From Mesorhizobium shangrilense (lineage in GTDB: Bacteria > Pseudomonadota > Alphaproteobacteria > Rhizobiales > Rhizobiaceae), in the NCBI RefSeq assembly GCF_040537815.1, contig NZ_JBEWSZ010000013.1, forward strand, positions 21,689-85,688: DNA of 64,000 bases. The letters run 5' to 3'. Below the pieces are notes generated by a model that saw only the letters and a program-made list of their open reading frames with translations, was not told the origin of the DNA and did no database searches. This document shows, in pieces, positions 1-8,930 of this stretch. The position numbers and the translations under genes were made by a program. Within the stretch, counting starts at the first letter, position 1. Every line of letters begins with the position of its first letter.

Positions 1-17
1 CAGACGGAGCGCCGAGT

Positions 18-33
18 CGGCACGCAACTTGCT
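18..33 (+). promoter_or_regulatory. Sigma-54 (-24/-12) promoter
   Basis: The sequence CGGCACGCAACTTGCT has GG and GC separated by ten bases, as in the consensus TGGCAC-N5-TTGC. The same core recurs at 4194 and 14374, in blocks that also carry a NifA site about 90 bases upstream. Any upstream site here would lie left of the window. The first credible gene downstream starts at 359. Confidence 0.7.
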
Positions 34-358
34 GCCATGATTTCGACGCGCGAGATCGGCCTCGCCGTCGTTATGCTCGGCGGCGGCGCACACGGCCGGA
101 AGACAGCGTCGCCCATTCGGTCCATATCACCCGGATGCTCCCTTGTCGGCGCGGAGGCGCCGCCGCAGCCAGCGCCGCGAAGCCGCCCCATGGTGAGCAT
201 CCCTGCATCCCCTTGCGCGTGATCATAAAGGTCTTCCGAGTATTGCTGGCTTCGAAGCCAAGACGCACCGGCTCAGAGCCCTTGTCCGACGCGCCCTGTG
301 CAAACGACAATCTTAGAAGGTGGCTTCGCTGCGACTAGCAACCAAGGAGGATGGCAGC

Positions 359-1234
359 ATGACAAAGATCGCCTTCATCGGACTGGGTTCGATGGGCGGG
401 CCCATGGCCCGAAATCTTCTCAAGCACAGCTTTGAAGTTCGGGGCTTCGACATCGCCTCAAAGAGCCTTGCGGATCTACAAGCGGCGGGAGGCACGCCGG
501 CCGCCTCGGCTGCCGGAGCCTGCGCGGGTGCGAATTTTGTCGTGCTTATGGTGGTCGATGCGGCGCAGGCGCAAATGGTGCTCTTCACCAATGGAGCGCT
601 CGCGGCAGCGCTTCCTGACGCGACCGTCTGTCTGATGGCGACCTGTCCGCCGAAATCGGTCGAATCAATCGCCGCGCGCGTCACCGCGACCGGGCGGGGA
701 TTCATCGACGCGCCGGTCTCGGGCGGCACTGCCGGGGCGACAGCCGGGACGCTGACGATCACGGCGGCTGCGCCGCAGAGCGTCTTCGAGGCGGCCCAGC
801 CGATCTTCAAGGCGATGGGCGACAGGGTCTTCCACATCGGCGAGCGCCCCGGGCAGGCAGCAGTCGTCAAGACCGTCAATCAGCTCCTCTGCGGCGTGCA
901 CATCGCTGTGGCGGCCGAGGCCTTTTCCCTCGCTGAGAAGGTCGGTGTCGATGCCGCGAGCATGCTCGACATTCTCTCGGGCACATCGGCCTCGAGTTGG
1001 ATGCTGAAAGATCGCGGGCCGCGCATGATCATGGACGACCCGGAGGCCTTCAGCACAGTCGATATCTTCGTCAAGGATCTCGGCATCGTGCTCGAGGCGG
1101 GCCGAGAAACAAAGGCGGCGCTGCCGTTCGCCGCTCTGTCCCACCAACTCTTCCTTTCCGTTTCCGGCCGCGGCGACGGCCAAGCCGACGACAGCCAGGT
1201 GATCCGCGCCTATCGCGCGCTCAACGGTGAGTGA
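359..1234 (+). CDS. NAD(P)-dependent beta-hydroxyacid dehydrogenase (HIBADH/LtnD family)
   Basis: This 291-residue protein belongs to the 3-hydroxyisobutyrate dehydrogenase family, which oxidises beta-hydroxyacids in the cytoplasm. The N-terminus carries the dinucleotide-binding motif GLGSMGGPM (about residues 8-16). The substrate motif DAPVSGGTAGA lies near residue 120, and the catalytic lysine is probably the one in VKTVNQLL near 170. Length is normal for the family. I chose ATG 359 because AAGGAGG sits at 344-350 with ideal spacing; an in-frame GTG at 320 has no such site. A sigma-54 promoter at 18-33 suggests expression with the nif genes. The substrate cannot be read from sequence; L-threonate or a related acid is possible. 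Confidence 0.85.
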   Translation: MTKIAFIGLGSMGGPMARNLLKHSFEVRGFDIASKSLADLQAAGGTPAASAAGACAGANFVVLMVVDAAQAQMVLFTNGALAAALPDATVCLMATCPPKSVESIAARVTATGRGFIDAPVSGGTAGATAGTLTITAAAPQSVFEAAQPIFKAMGDRVFHIGERPGQAAVVKTVNQLLCGVHIAVAAEAFSLAEKVGVDAASMLDILSGTSASSWMLKDRGPRMIMDDPEAFSTVDIFVKDLGIVLEAGRETKAALPFAALSHQLFLSVSGRGDGQADDSQVIRAYRALNGE

Positions 1235-1562
1235 GCGCGATCAATCAGCCCCAGAACCTTAATCCAACCCGACGTAGATCGGGAAACAACCGAGAGGAAA
1301 TTGCCCAAGGCGGCTCCATGAGGTTCAGACGTCCTGCAGCCTGACCGGCGACGTCTGGGACCGCTGTTGGGTGCTCGGCAACAAGCGCGCCTTCACACGT
1401 CTTGCTAAGGATATCCAGGAGATTGTTAGCCCCGAGCTCGACCGCTCCGCGCTCGATCAGTGGGCCGACATTGCGCGTCTCAGCCAGAGCTTGCGCAGCG
1501 ACTGACGGCCAGTGTGATCTCATTCATCGAGGTCGACCGGGAGGCGTTGCGGAAAGCATCGC
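1235..1562. other. No gene recognised
   Basis: Short open frames occur on both strands but none has a start, ribosome site and composition that I can support. The plus-strand stretch ending near 1504 has codon bias like a gene tail (reads ...LDQWADIARLSQ...) but I do not recognise it. Confidence 0.4.
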
Positions 1563-1855
1563 CGCTTCCTGCAGATGTGCAGCCATTATCGGGTGCAGCC
1601 GTTCGCTCCCACGCTGGCGTCGGGCTGGGAGAAGGGTCAGGTCTAGAACCTAGTCGGGCAAGTGCGCGAGCCCTTCTTCACGCCGCGGCTGCGCTTCAAG
1701 ACCTACGAGAAGCTGAACGCCTGGCTGCATGACAAGTGCGTCGCCGACGCCAAGGCGCATCGTCACGTCGAGCAACCCGGAACGAACGATCTGGAACGTG
1801 TTCGAGGAGGAGCCCGGCAAGCTGGTTGAATACCGCGGTTCCTTCGACGGTCCAT
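1563..1855 (+). mobile_element. IS21-family IstA transposase remnant
   Basis: One plus-strand frame reads like the C-terminal third of IS21-type IstA transposases. Recognisable pieces are FAPTLASGWEKGQV, VREPFFTPRLRFKTYEKL and NAWLHDKCVADAKAH, followed in shifted frame by IWNVFEEEPGKLVEYRG. A TAG interrupts the frame at about 1647, and there is at least one frameshift near 1770. No IstB, inverted repeats or start codon were seen, so this is a dead fragment. Confidence 0.7.
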
Positions 1856-2072
1856 GGTGCCGGCCTCGGTCTGAAGGTCGGCGAGGCCCCGGCGCTGGTC
1901 ATGCCCGATCGGAAGTCGACGCGGAAGAGGCAGTAGCCGCGATCCGGGCGCTATACGATTTGGCGAGACGAAGCCTGCAACCGCCAGAGTAATCGTGCGC
2001 AGGATCGCGCCGCCGGCTGATGCGATTGCATCTCTCGCCGCGCTGCGCTGAGAGCCTCTTCTGTCAGGCAGT

Positions 2073-3290
2073 CTAGGTTTCGCGCTTCGGGCCGAGCAGG
2101 AACACTGTCAGGGCGGCGAGGAACATGGCAACCGCGCTGTAGGCAAAGACACTGGCAACGCCGGCATTATCCACCAGTAATCCGCCGAAAATCGCGCCGG
2201 CTGCGATGGCCACTTGGAACGTTGCCGTCATCAGCACACCGGCGCTTTCGGCCTGCTTGGAAGCGGCGCGCAGCACCGTCCACGTCTGTAACCCCACCGG
2301 CGCCGCGCCGAAGGCAAAGCCCCATACGGTAACCGCAATTGCCGAGGCCGAGGCCGATGCTCCCACCGTCAGCAGCGAGACAGCGGCTATCGCTATGACC
2401 AGGGGCGGCAGGGCCGCGACTGCCTTGAGGCTGTGCTCGGCCAGGAATGCGCCGGCTAAATTGCCGAAGAAGCCGCCGATGCCAGAAGCGAGCAACACCA
2501 GCGAGATCGTCTCGATATCGAGCGCGGGAACCTTCTCGAGAAACGCACGGATGTAGGTGAAGCTGGCGAAGTGCCCAGAAGCGACCAGCAGGACGACCAA
2601 ATACGCGACCCTGATTGTCGGATTCTTGGCCACATCCAGCAGACTGCGGAATGTAGCCACTTCAACCGGAGGCAGCGTCGGAATGGTTATGAGTTGAACC
2701 AGCAGTGTAACGGCATTAACAACTGCGGCGATCATGAAGGCGGCTCGCCATCCCCAGATCTCACCGACATAGGCGCCGATTGGAGGCGCGCAAACGGTAG
2801 CGACGGAAACGCCGGTAAGGATGATCGACATGGCGCGCGGCAGGAGGTGACTTGGAACGAGCCGCATCGCCAGCGCTGCCGAAATCGACCAGAAGCCTCC
2901 GAGCGCTATGCCGAGCACGACGCGTGCCGTCAGGAAAACCGGCAGCGACCAGGCTACCTCCGCCAGAACGTTGGACAGGATCTGCAGCAGCGTCATCGCC
3001 CACAGGACGATATTGCGATCCAGACGCCTTGTAATGATGGCCATCGTCGGCGCTGAGATCGCCCCGGCGATTGCGGTCGCTGTCAGCGCCTGTCCAGCCG
3101 CACCCTTGGTGATGCCGAGATCATGCGCGAGTGGCGTCAGCACGCTGGCAGGCAGAAATTCTGCCGTCACCAGCCCGAAGGTGCCCAAGGCAAGCGAAAT
3201 GACCGCACCCCAAACGGGACAAGACCGTTGATCGGGCTTTTCTGGGTCGTGCAGAACAGCGTCCGTGAAGTCTGTCGCCGATTCGGTCAT
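2073..3290 (-). CDS. MFS efflux transporter (NepI/YdhP-like)
   Basis: This protein of about 405 residues has twelve predicted membrane helices. It has the major facilitator layout seen in small-molecule exporters such as NepI and arabinose-efflux proteins: a loop RRLDRN after helix 2, and a glycine-rich helix 5 with APPIGAYVGEIWGWR. It would sit in the inner membrane and use the proton gradient. The ATG at 3290 is preferred over the TTG at 3296. It lies tail-to-tail with the plus-strand fragments upstream, and no promoter was identified. The substrate cannot be inferred. It may be unrelated to symbiosis. Confidence 0.8.
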   Translation of the reverse strand: MTESATDFTDAVLHDPEKPDQRSCPVWGAVISLALGTFGLVTAEFLPASVLTPLAHDLGITKGAAGQALTATAIAGAISAPTMAIITRRLDRNIVLWAMTLLQILSNVLAEVAWSLPVFLTARVVLGIALGGFWSISAALAMRLVPSHLLPRAMSIILTGVSVATVCAPPIGAYVGEIWGWRAAFMIAAVVNAVTLLVQLITIPTLPPVEVATFRSLLDVAKNPTIRVAYLVVLLVASGHFASFTYIRAFLEKVPALDIETISLVLLASGIGGFFGNLAGAFLAEHSLKAVAALPPLVIAIAAVSLLTVGASASASAIAVTVWGFAFGAAPVGLQTWTVLRAASKQAESAGVLMTATFQVAIAAGAIFGGLLVDNAGVASVFAYSAVAMFLAALTVFLLGPKRET

Positions 3291-3347
3291 GAACAAGCTC
3301 TTCAGTTTGAATGCGCTGCAACATGGGGATGGCTGCGTCGACCCGCA

Positions 3348-3566
3348 TTAAAGCCAGAAGCGCCGCCTTTCCCGACGGCGTTGCACGGAAGAGGGGATGT
3401 TCATCGCTTCGCGACATGTTGTGACAATGCGGCGCGCAATATCGATGACCGTTTCCTTGAGCCGGACGATGCTGTCATCGTCGGAGGAGGGGACGATGTC
3501 CCGACGTCCGGCGGGAATGGGCACGGTCTGCTTGGCCGCTTGTATGGAGCTTCGCGTCTTAGCCAT
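3348..3566 (-). pseudogene. Chimeric ORF ending in a duplicated rpoN C-terminus
   Basis: This 72-codon frame starts with MAKTRSSI, matching the MADTRSSI start of the ORF at 13805. It then runs into the last ~45 residues of an RpoN protein. VRLKETVIDIARRIVTTCRE corresponds to the RpoN box region of the intact gene at 11081, and REAMNIPSSVQRRRERRR to its tail. The box itself is altered (ARRIVTTCRE against ARRTVTKYRE). A deletion in a duplicated rpoN2 locus explains it best. It is preceded by its own sigma-54-like promoter at 3610-3625, so it may be transcribed. It cannot act as a sigma factor. Confidence 0.8.
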
Positions 3567-3609
3567 AGTTTGTAGCTCTCTCCGCGCTTTGATGGGCACC
3601 AACGGTGAG

Positions 3610-3625
3610 CGCAAGCGCCATGCCA
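3610..3625 (-). promoter_or_regulatory. Sigma-54-like promoter facing the rpoN fragment
   Basis: On the minus strand this reads TGGCATGGCGCTTGCG, with GG and GC ten bases apart. It is the counterpart of the better-matching site at 13854-13869. It lies 44 bases before the ATG of the chimeric ORF. Confidence 0.55.
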
Positions 3626-4093
3626 TTTCACTTGAAGGCACCCAATCGGCTACTTTTTTGCAGAGACCCTTTTGGCTCGAGCAGGAGCACCGTGCCTTCG
3701 CGGAGACCGAGCGCCCCTCACAATCCTCGCGCACCAGGACCGAGAAGGGTCCTGTATGGTCGGGGCGATCAGCACTTTCGCACAGGCTCGGGAACCCGTT
3801 CCGGACAGGCCGGCCGACGCATTGTCGCGCGCCGGCGCGCACTGCAGCGATCGGGTAAGGCTTTGTCTCTACCGCAGGCACGGCGATCCGCGAAGACGCC
3901 GCTGTCGCAGCATCTACGATCGCGCTGTTGCTACTCCGGCCCTGTCGAGGAAGCTCTTTGACATCTTCCAGCCCTTCAACAAGCGCGCACCGCTCCGGAC
4001 GCCGTGGGGATCGAGTTCGGCTCGGGTCGCGGCGTTTGCATGCCTCAGGTCCCTTTCATTTGCTCCTCCGTGGCGTCTATCCGCAACCTTCTG

Positions 4094-4109
4094 TGTTCGA
4101 AGCTGAACA
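4094..4109 (+). promoter_or_regulatory. NifA upstream activator site (TGT-N10-ACA)
   Basis: TGTTCGAAGCTGAACA matches the NifA binding consensus exactly and is nearly palindromic. It lies about 85 bases upstream of the -24/-12 element at 4194, the usual geometry. Confidence 0.8.
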
Positions 4110-4193
4110 AGTATGTCGCAAACCCGACCAAAAGGCCGCCAAGGCCGGGCCACCGGGACCGGGCAAGGGGTGCAACGCAAACGGTGCGCTAAT

Positions 4194-4209
4194 CGGCACG
4201 CAACTTGCT
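4194..4209 (+). promoter_or_regulatory. Sigma-54 promoter of the P450 operon
   Basis: CGGCACGCAACTTGCT is identical to the element at 18-33. With the NifA site at 4094 it should start transcription near 4220, leaving a leader of about 155 bases before the P450 ATG at 4378. Confidence 0.8.
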
Positions 4210-4377
4210 CCGACAGTTTTGTCAGAGTGACGTTCGCAGTGCTTCATGGAGCTCAGTGGTCATTGACCAATCTGCACGGCGCCTGAGCCGGAACATATCC
4301 CCTGCTGGTAATCGACCTTGTGACCAGTCGTGCGATCCAATCGAGCGCAAGAACGCCTGACGTTCAGGAGAAACCAA

Positions 4378-5595
4378 ATGGCGGTCAACCCGGTTCCAGA
4401 TCATGTTCCGCCCGAAATGGTGAGGGACTTCAGTCTGTTCACGTCGCCTGGCATGGCGCCGACGCCGAACGGGGATCCGCACGCAGCTGTCGCTTGCGTC
4501 CATAGCGGGCCGCCGATCTTTTATTCGCCCTGCAACACGCGCGATGGCCGGGGCACCTGGGTCGTCACTCGGGCCACAGACCAGCGCCGAGTGCTGCAGG
4601 ACGCCGAAACCTTTTCCAGCCATCGCAGCATCTTCTCATCCGCGCTGGGCGAAAGCTGGCCGATGATCCCGCTTGAACTCGATCCACCGGCCCATGGTGT
4701 TTTTCGCTCACTGCTCAATCCCCTGCTTTCGCCGAAGCGGGTGGTGGTATTGGAGCCGAAGGTCCGCGAGCGAGCGATCACGCTGATCGATAGGATAGCC
4801 GCATCGGGCACAAGCTGCGACGTCATGAAGGATTTTGCCTTTCCTTTCACGGTCAGCATCTTCCTTCGCCTTCTGGGGCTGCCGGATCACCGACTCGATA
4901 CATTTGTGGGCTGGGCGAAAGATCTGCTCCACGGCGACGATGTGAAGCGACCGGCGGCGGCCCAGACGATTGTGGCCTTCATCGACGAACTTGCAACCAA
5001 GCGCCGCAAGGAACCGGCCGACGATTTCATGACCTTCATCGTGCAGGCACAGGTCGAGCGACGCCGCCTGACCGAGGAGGAAGTCCGTGGCATCGGCGTG
5101 CTCGTGTTCGTCGCGGGGCTCGACACGGTCGCGGCAGCTATTGGCTTTGGCTTGGCTTATCTCGCGCGCAACCTCAAAGATCAGGATTTGCTGCGGCGCG
5201 AACCGGACCGAATCGTGCTTGCAGCCGAAGAATTGCTGCGCGCCTATCCGACCGTTCAGATAATCCGCGTGGCAACCAAAGATATCGACTTCGAAGGCGC
5301 GCCGATCCGCAAGGGGGATTATGTTTCCTGCGCCACGATGATTGCCAATCGTGACCCGGCGGAATTCGAATGCCCCAACACGGTCGATCTGGCGCGAGAG
5401 GACAACCGCCACGCCGCCTTTGGCTATGGTCCCCATCGTTGCCTTGGCTCACACCTTGCCCGGCGGGAGATTGTCATTGGCCTGGAGGAGTGGCTGGCGC
5501 GCATCCCGGCTTTCCGGATCAAGAAGGCTACGGCACCCATTACCTCTGGCGGCCATGTATTCGGGATCGAAAATCTAATCCTGGACTGGTCCTGA
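4378..5595 (+). CDS. Cytochrome P450 (CYP127-like)
   Basis: This soluble bacterial P450 of 405 residues is a heme monooxygenase that needs ferredoxin. The I-helix AGLDTVAAAI (oxygen activation), the E-x-x-R pair in EELLR and the heme loop FGYGPHRCLGSHLAR with its cysteine ligand are all present. The ATG at 4378 has AGGAG at 4365-4369. The frame opens earlier, but upstream starts lack ribosome sites. It is followed by its likely ferredoxin partner and driven by a NifA/sigma-54 promoter. From memory the gene order resembles the y4vG (CYP127A1) region of Sinorhizobium NGR234. It is not part of a gibberellin operon, since no CYP112/114/117, cyclase or synthase genes are present. Substrate unknown. 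Confidence 0.9.
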   Translation: MAVNPVPDHVPPEMVRDFSLFTSPGMAPTPNGDPHAAVACVHSGPPIFYSPCNTRDGRGTWVVTRATDQRRVLQDAETFSSHRSIFSSALGESWPMIPLELDPPAHGVFRSLLNPLLSPKRVVVLEPKVRERAITLIDRIAASGTSCDVMKDFAFPFTVSIFLRLLGLPDHRLDTFVGWAKDLLHGDDVKRPAAAQTIVAFIDELATKRRKEPADDFMTFIVQAQVERRRLTEEEVRGIGVLVFVAGLDTVAAAIGFGLAYLARNLKDQDLLRREPDRIVLAAEELLRAYPTVQIIRVATKDIDFEGAPIRKGDYVSCATMIANRDPAEFECPNTVDLAREDNRHAAFGYGPHRCLGSHLARREIVIGLEEWLARIPAFRIKKATAPITSGGHVFGIENLILDWS

Positions 5596-5640
5596 CTAAG
5601 CCCCGTCCCGAGCCGGGGCGCAGACATTGGAGGTAGCGCT

Positions 5641-5850
5641 ATGCGCATTATTGTCCACAAAGCCAGATGCCAGGGTCACGCGCGATGTTCGGCGCAAGCG
5701 CCGGACGTCTTCAGGCTTGATGACGAGGGCTACATCCTGCCCGGTGACATTGAGGTTGGGGAGGGGGAGCAACTGCTTGCGTCACGCGGTGCGCGATCCT
5801 GCCCCGAACGTGCGCTGGAACTCGACCGTACACCCGCTGCGCGAGGTTGA
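5641..5850 (+). CDS. P450-associated [3Fe-4S] ferredoxin
   Basis: This 69-residue ferredoxin is of the type that feeds electrons to bacterial P450s. The motif CQGHARC, with histidine at the second position, followed later by CP (in SCPERALEL) predicts a [3Fe-4S] cluster. A strong ribosome site (GGAGG) ends 8 bases before ATG 5641. It follows the P450 gene by 45 bases in the same operon, so it is the natural electron donor of that enzyme. Electrons would come from an unidentified reductase outside this operon. Confidence 0.88.
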   Translation: MRIIVHKARCQGHARCSAQAPDVFRLDDEGYILPGDIEVGEGEQLLASRGARSCPERALELDRTPAARG

Positions 5851-6063
5851 ATCGGACGTCATTGAACCGAGAACCTGGCGGGCTTGAATGGGGGATCGAC
5901 CATGTGGCCGCACACTGGAAGAACGGCACGCTGCCTTTGCCCCAACCCGTCCTCGTCCAACTGCGCAAAGGCATCCCCGGCATCGAGGTGCTGCCATGAT
6001 GCGCAACCGGCGGCGGGGTTCGCCAAACATTTCTTCCAATCACGCAATTTTGCGACAGAGACA

Positions 6064-6654
6064 ATGGACCAGGCAAAAATTACCGAATTACTCGACCGTG
6101 AGGCGATCCGCGACTGCCTCTATCGATACTGCCGCGGGATAGACCGCGCGGATGAGGCGGCGTTGCGCAGCGCGTACTGGCCCGATGCGCATGACAGTCA
6201 TGGGGCCTATTGCGGCTCGGCAGAGGGCTTCATCCGGTTTGCGCTCGGTGTCTTCAAGACCAGGCCCCGCAACATCCATCAGATCACGAACATCCTGGTC
6301 GAATTCATCAGCCCGGCAGAGGCCGCGGTCGAAAGCTATTTCACCGCGCTGCAACGCGGACCGGACAGAGACGGAGAAGTACGCCAGACCCTCCTCTGCG
6401 GCCGCTACTGTGATCTGTTTCAGAAGAGGGAAGGGGAGTGGCGAGTTGCCGAACGGACGGTGGTCTACGATTGGCTCGAGGAGCAGATCCCACCAGGGGC
6501 CCTTGAGGCAGAGCGGTTCGGGTCTCGGCAGCCGATTGGAGCACCTCATCCGGATGATCCGGTCTATGCGCTCGGCAAGCGTCCTTCTCGCCATGATGCC
6601 TTCAGTGATTTCGAACGGGAGATCCGCATCGGCAGTGGGGACGACAGACTATGA
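6064..6654 (+). CDS. SnoaL-like (NTF2-fold) protein
   Basis: This 196-residue protein has the SnoaL/NTF2-like fold pattern: an N-terminal helix region ([20 protein letters not shown]), a [13 protein letters not shown] loop, then strands ending in [14 protein letters not shown]. Members include dehydratases, isomerases and hydroxylases acting on small ring compounds. The conserved Asp/His/Tyr set is present but the reaction cannot be assigned. The region 5851-6063 holds a short gene-like tail but no start. Position between the P450/ferredoxin pair and the oxidoreductases suggests that it acts on the same substrate. Confidence 0.75.
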   Translation: MDQAKITELLDREAIRDCLYRYCRGIDRADEAALRSAYWPDAHDSHGAYCGSAEGFIRFALGVFKTRPRNIHQITNILVEFISPAEAAVESYFTALQRGPDRDGEVRQTLLCGRYCDLFQKREGEWRVAERTVVYDWLEEQIPPGALEAERFGSRQPIGAPHPDDPVYALGKRPSRHDAFSDFEREIRIGSGDDRL

Positions 6655-6689
6655 CAACTTTGCAATGCCACAGCGGCCCGGCGAAAGCC

Positions 6690-6985
6690 TGCCCAGTGAA
6701 GATGCGGCCGATAAATTGCCTTTCTGCCCCGCGTCGGCGTGACCGTGATCAGCTCTGGCGTCACGAGCCCGCCGACGAGGCTGGTGCGCATCGATCCGCG
6801 GGATATCGGCACAGCCGCCCATCGAGGCTACTGCCTGTCTTGGCGGGTCGCTTGCCAGCTTGGGATATCAAATCGAGAGTTGGACCGCAGCCGGAACGCA
6901 CGACGTCTATCTGGGACCGCAACGGGCCGTCACCAGGGCGTGCTGCTTTACCTCGACCGGTCATTCCGCCGCCCAACGTTGATGG
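6690..6985 (+). pseudogene. Decayed flavin reductase-like gene
   Basis: Pieces in two frames resemble small FMN reductases: GVTVISSGVTSP near the start, GTHDVYLG in the middle and GVLLYLDRSFRRP at the end. The frames cannot be joined without at least two frameshifts. A flavin reductase would make sense beside the luciferase-like monooxygenase at 8931. The assignment rests on short motifs only. Confidence 0.4.
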
Positions 6986-7021
6986 GCTGAAATCGCTGCG
7001 GCTGGTCGCGGGGAAGTTCTC

Positions 7022-8624
7022 ATGAAGCAGGCAGGACGCATCGTCATCATTACAGGCGCCGCGGGCGGGATCGGCCGTGCCCTAGTCGATGTTGTTGCCA
7101 AGGATGGAGACACTGTTGTTGCGGTGGACCTTCCGGGCAGCGGCGTCGTTGAACTGGCTCATGGTCTCGGCTACCCGCATCTCGGCCTCGAGTGCGATGT
7201 CTCCCGGGAGGAGGATATTCTCGCGCTTTACGGCCGGGTCGAAGCACAGTTCGCGCAGATTGGCGTCCTCATCAACAACGCGGCGATGGGACCCACCATG
7301 GCCGCAACTGTCGACACCGGTGTCGACGCCTTCCGACGCGGGCTGGCAGTAAACCTGATTGGGCCGTTCGTCATGGCTCGCGAAGCGGCGAGGCGCATGA
7401 GGCCGGGCGGTGCTATCGTCAACATCGCTTCCATGGCGGGCATGGTCGGCAATCCCAAGCGCAATGCCTACGCAGCATCGAAAGCGGGCCTGATCTCATT
7501 GACGAAGTCGCTTGCATGCGACTGGGCTTCTCGCGGCATCCGCGTGACGGCGGTAGCGCCGGGCTACGTGCGCACGCCGATGGTCGCTGAACTGGAACGC
7601 GCGGGCAAAAATCGACCTCGCCGCGGTGCGCCGCCGCGTGCCGATGGGGCGCTTGGCGCGGTCCGACGAGATCGCCCTCGCTGTGCGTTTTCTGGCCAGC
7701 ACGCAGGCGCGCTATATCACCGGATCGGTGCTGGCGGTCGACGGCGGCTGGATGTCATTTAACCAGCCGGGGAATGCGCACCCGCCGGTGGATGGGACGC
7801 CCCGAGCCGAACTCTCCTGTCCGGCCGAACGCGCCGACGCGCGAATCGTGCTCGTCACGGGTGGTGCGAACGGCATAGGCGCGGCCGTGGTTCGCCGCTT
7901 TGCCGCGAGCGGCGATACCGTCGTGATTGCTGACAGAGATGGCGCTGCAGCAGCAGAGTTCGCTGGATTGCTCGACGGCAAGAACCCGGCCAAATCCGTG
8001 GACGTGGCCGTCGAGAGTGAGGTTGTCGCGCTGTTCGAGGAGTTGCGGGGACGCTTCGGGCGCGTCGATGTCCTCGTCAACGGTGCTGGTGTCGCCGAGA
8101 CGTTGTTGTCGGGGATCGAACAAATACCGGAACGGATCGAACACGTCCTGGATGTCAATCTTACCGGCGCCTTCATTTGCGCGCGCGAGGCGATCAAGAC
8201 AATGCGCCCTGGCGGCGTGATCCTCAACCTCGGATCGATCAACAGCTTTCTGCCGTTCGCGCCGCGCCATGCCTACGGCGCCTCCAAGGCGGGGATGGGC
8301 ATTCTGACCCGATGCATGGCGGCCGAACTCGGGCCGGTCGGCATTCGGACAGCCACCGTCGCTCCTGGTTACATCCGCACGCCTGGCGTTGCTCAGTTGG
8401 CGAAAGTCGGCCGCATCGACTCGACAGCGATCAGACGACGCATCCCGATGGGCAGGATGGGACGGCCGGAAGATGTCGCAGACGCGGCATTTTTCCTCGC
8501 TTCGTCTGACGCCTCATACATCAACGGCTCGATCCTCTACGTGGACGGCGGCTGGACCTCGTTCGGTGATGCGGGAAACGCCAGCGAACTCTATGACGAA
8601 TGTTTTGCGGAGGCCGCGGGCTGA
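7022..8624 (+). pseudogene. Double-domain short-chain dehydrogenase, frameshifted between domains
   Basis: Two complete SDR units are encoded in tandem. Unit 1 (from 7022) has TGAAGGIG, NNAAM and YAASKAG. Unit 2 (to 8624) has TGGANGIGAAV, NGAG and YGASKAG. Each would bind NAD(P) and has the catalytic Tyr-x-x-x-Lys. The frame breaks at a run of five A (7607-7611). Removing one A gives a continuous protein of about 533 residues, close to the fused y4vI-type protein I recall from NGR234. As written, unit 1 ends at 7762 with a scrambled tail. A possible restart for unit 2 is ATG 7626, which would keep its domain intact. This may be a true mutation, a sequencing error or slippage. Confidence 0.85.
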
Positions 8625-8930
8625 GTATCGACCATTCGCCAGGCGACGGGCTTCGGCTCATGGAAGCCCAAGATTTCAAATTGCTCCCAGGCTCCCGCTG
8701 CGCGACGCGCCCGCAGCGTGGTCCGCGATCGAGGATATGGTCTTTGGCGCGGAAAGGTCCTCCTCGGGGTCGAAACAGTTCCGAGCCTTCCGGGTGCGCT
8801 TGCAACCGCGGAATGCGAGCGGTTTGCCGCAAGACTATGCCGGCGCCGAGCGTCGGATCGCCACCGCGGCCAAAGCAATCTGTGCGCATGCCCCTGATTG
8901 GCCAACTCCATCTGCAAACAAGGAGACACC
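8625..8930. other. Spacer without a recognised gene
   Basis: The interval between the SDR gene and the monooxygenase is open in several frames but shows no motif. The ribosome site of the next gene (AAGGAG, near 8919) lies at its end. Confidence 0.4.

Larger units (their letters stand above)
3500..4240. repeat. Duplicated promoter block, copy 1
   Basis: This stretch is collinear with 13730-14420. Shared segments include GAGCTTCGCGT near 3548 and 13779, GCGCCATGCCA/GCGCCGTGCCA near 3615 and 13860, and the NifA site plus following GC-rich spacer near 4094 and 14271. Both copies have outward-facing sigma-54 promoters. Copies have diverged by many substitutions and small indels, so the duplication is not recent. 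Confidence 0.75.

Noticed and set aside
4708..5436. 242-codon minus-strand open frame over the P450 gene
   Set aside because: Shadow of the P450 frame; no family motifs and no start signal.
4378..8624. P450-ferredoxin-SDR order considered as the rhizobial gibberellin operon
   Set aside because: The gibberellin operon needs CYP112, CYP114, CYP117, GGPP synthase and two diterpene synthases; none is present and the P450 reads as CYP127-like.
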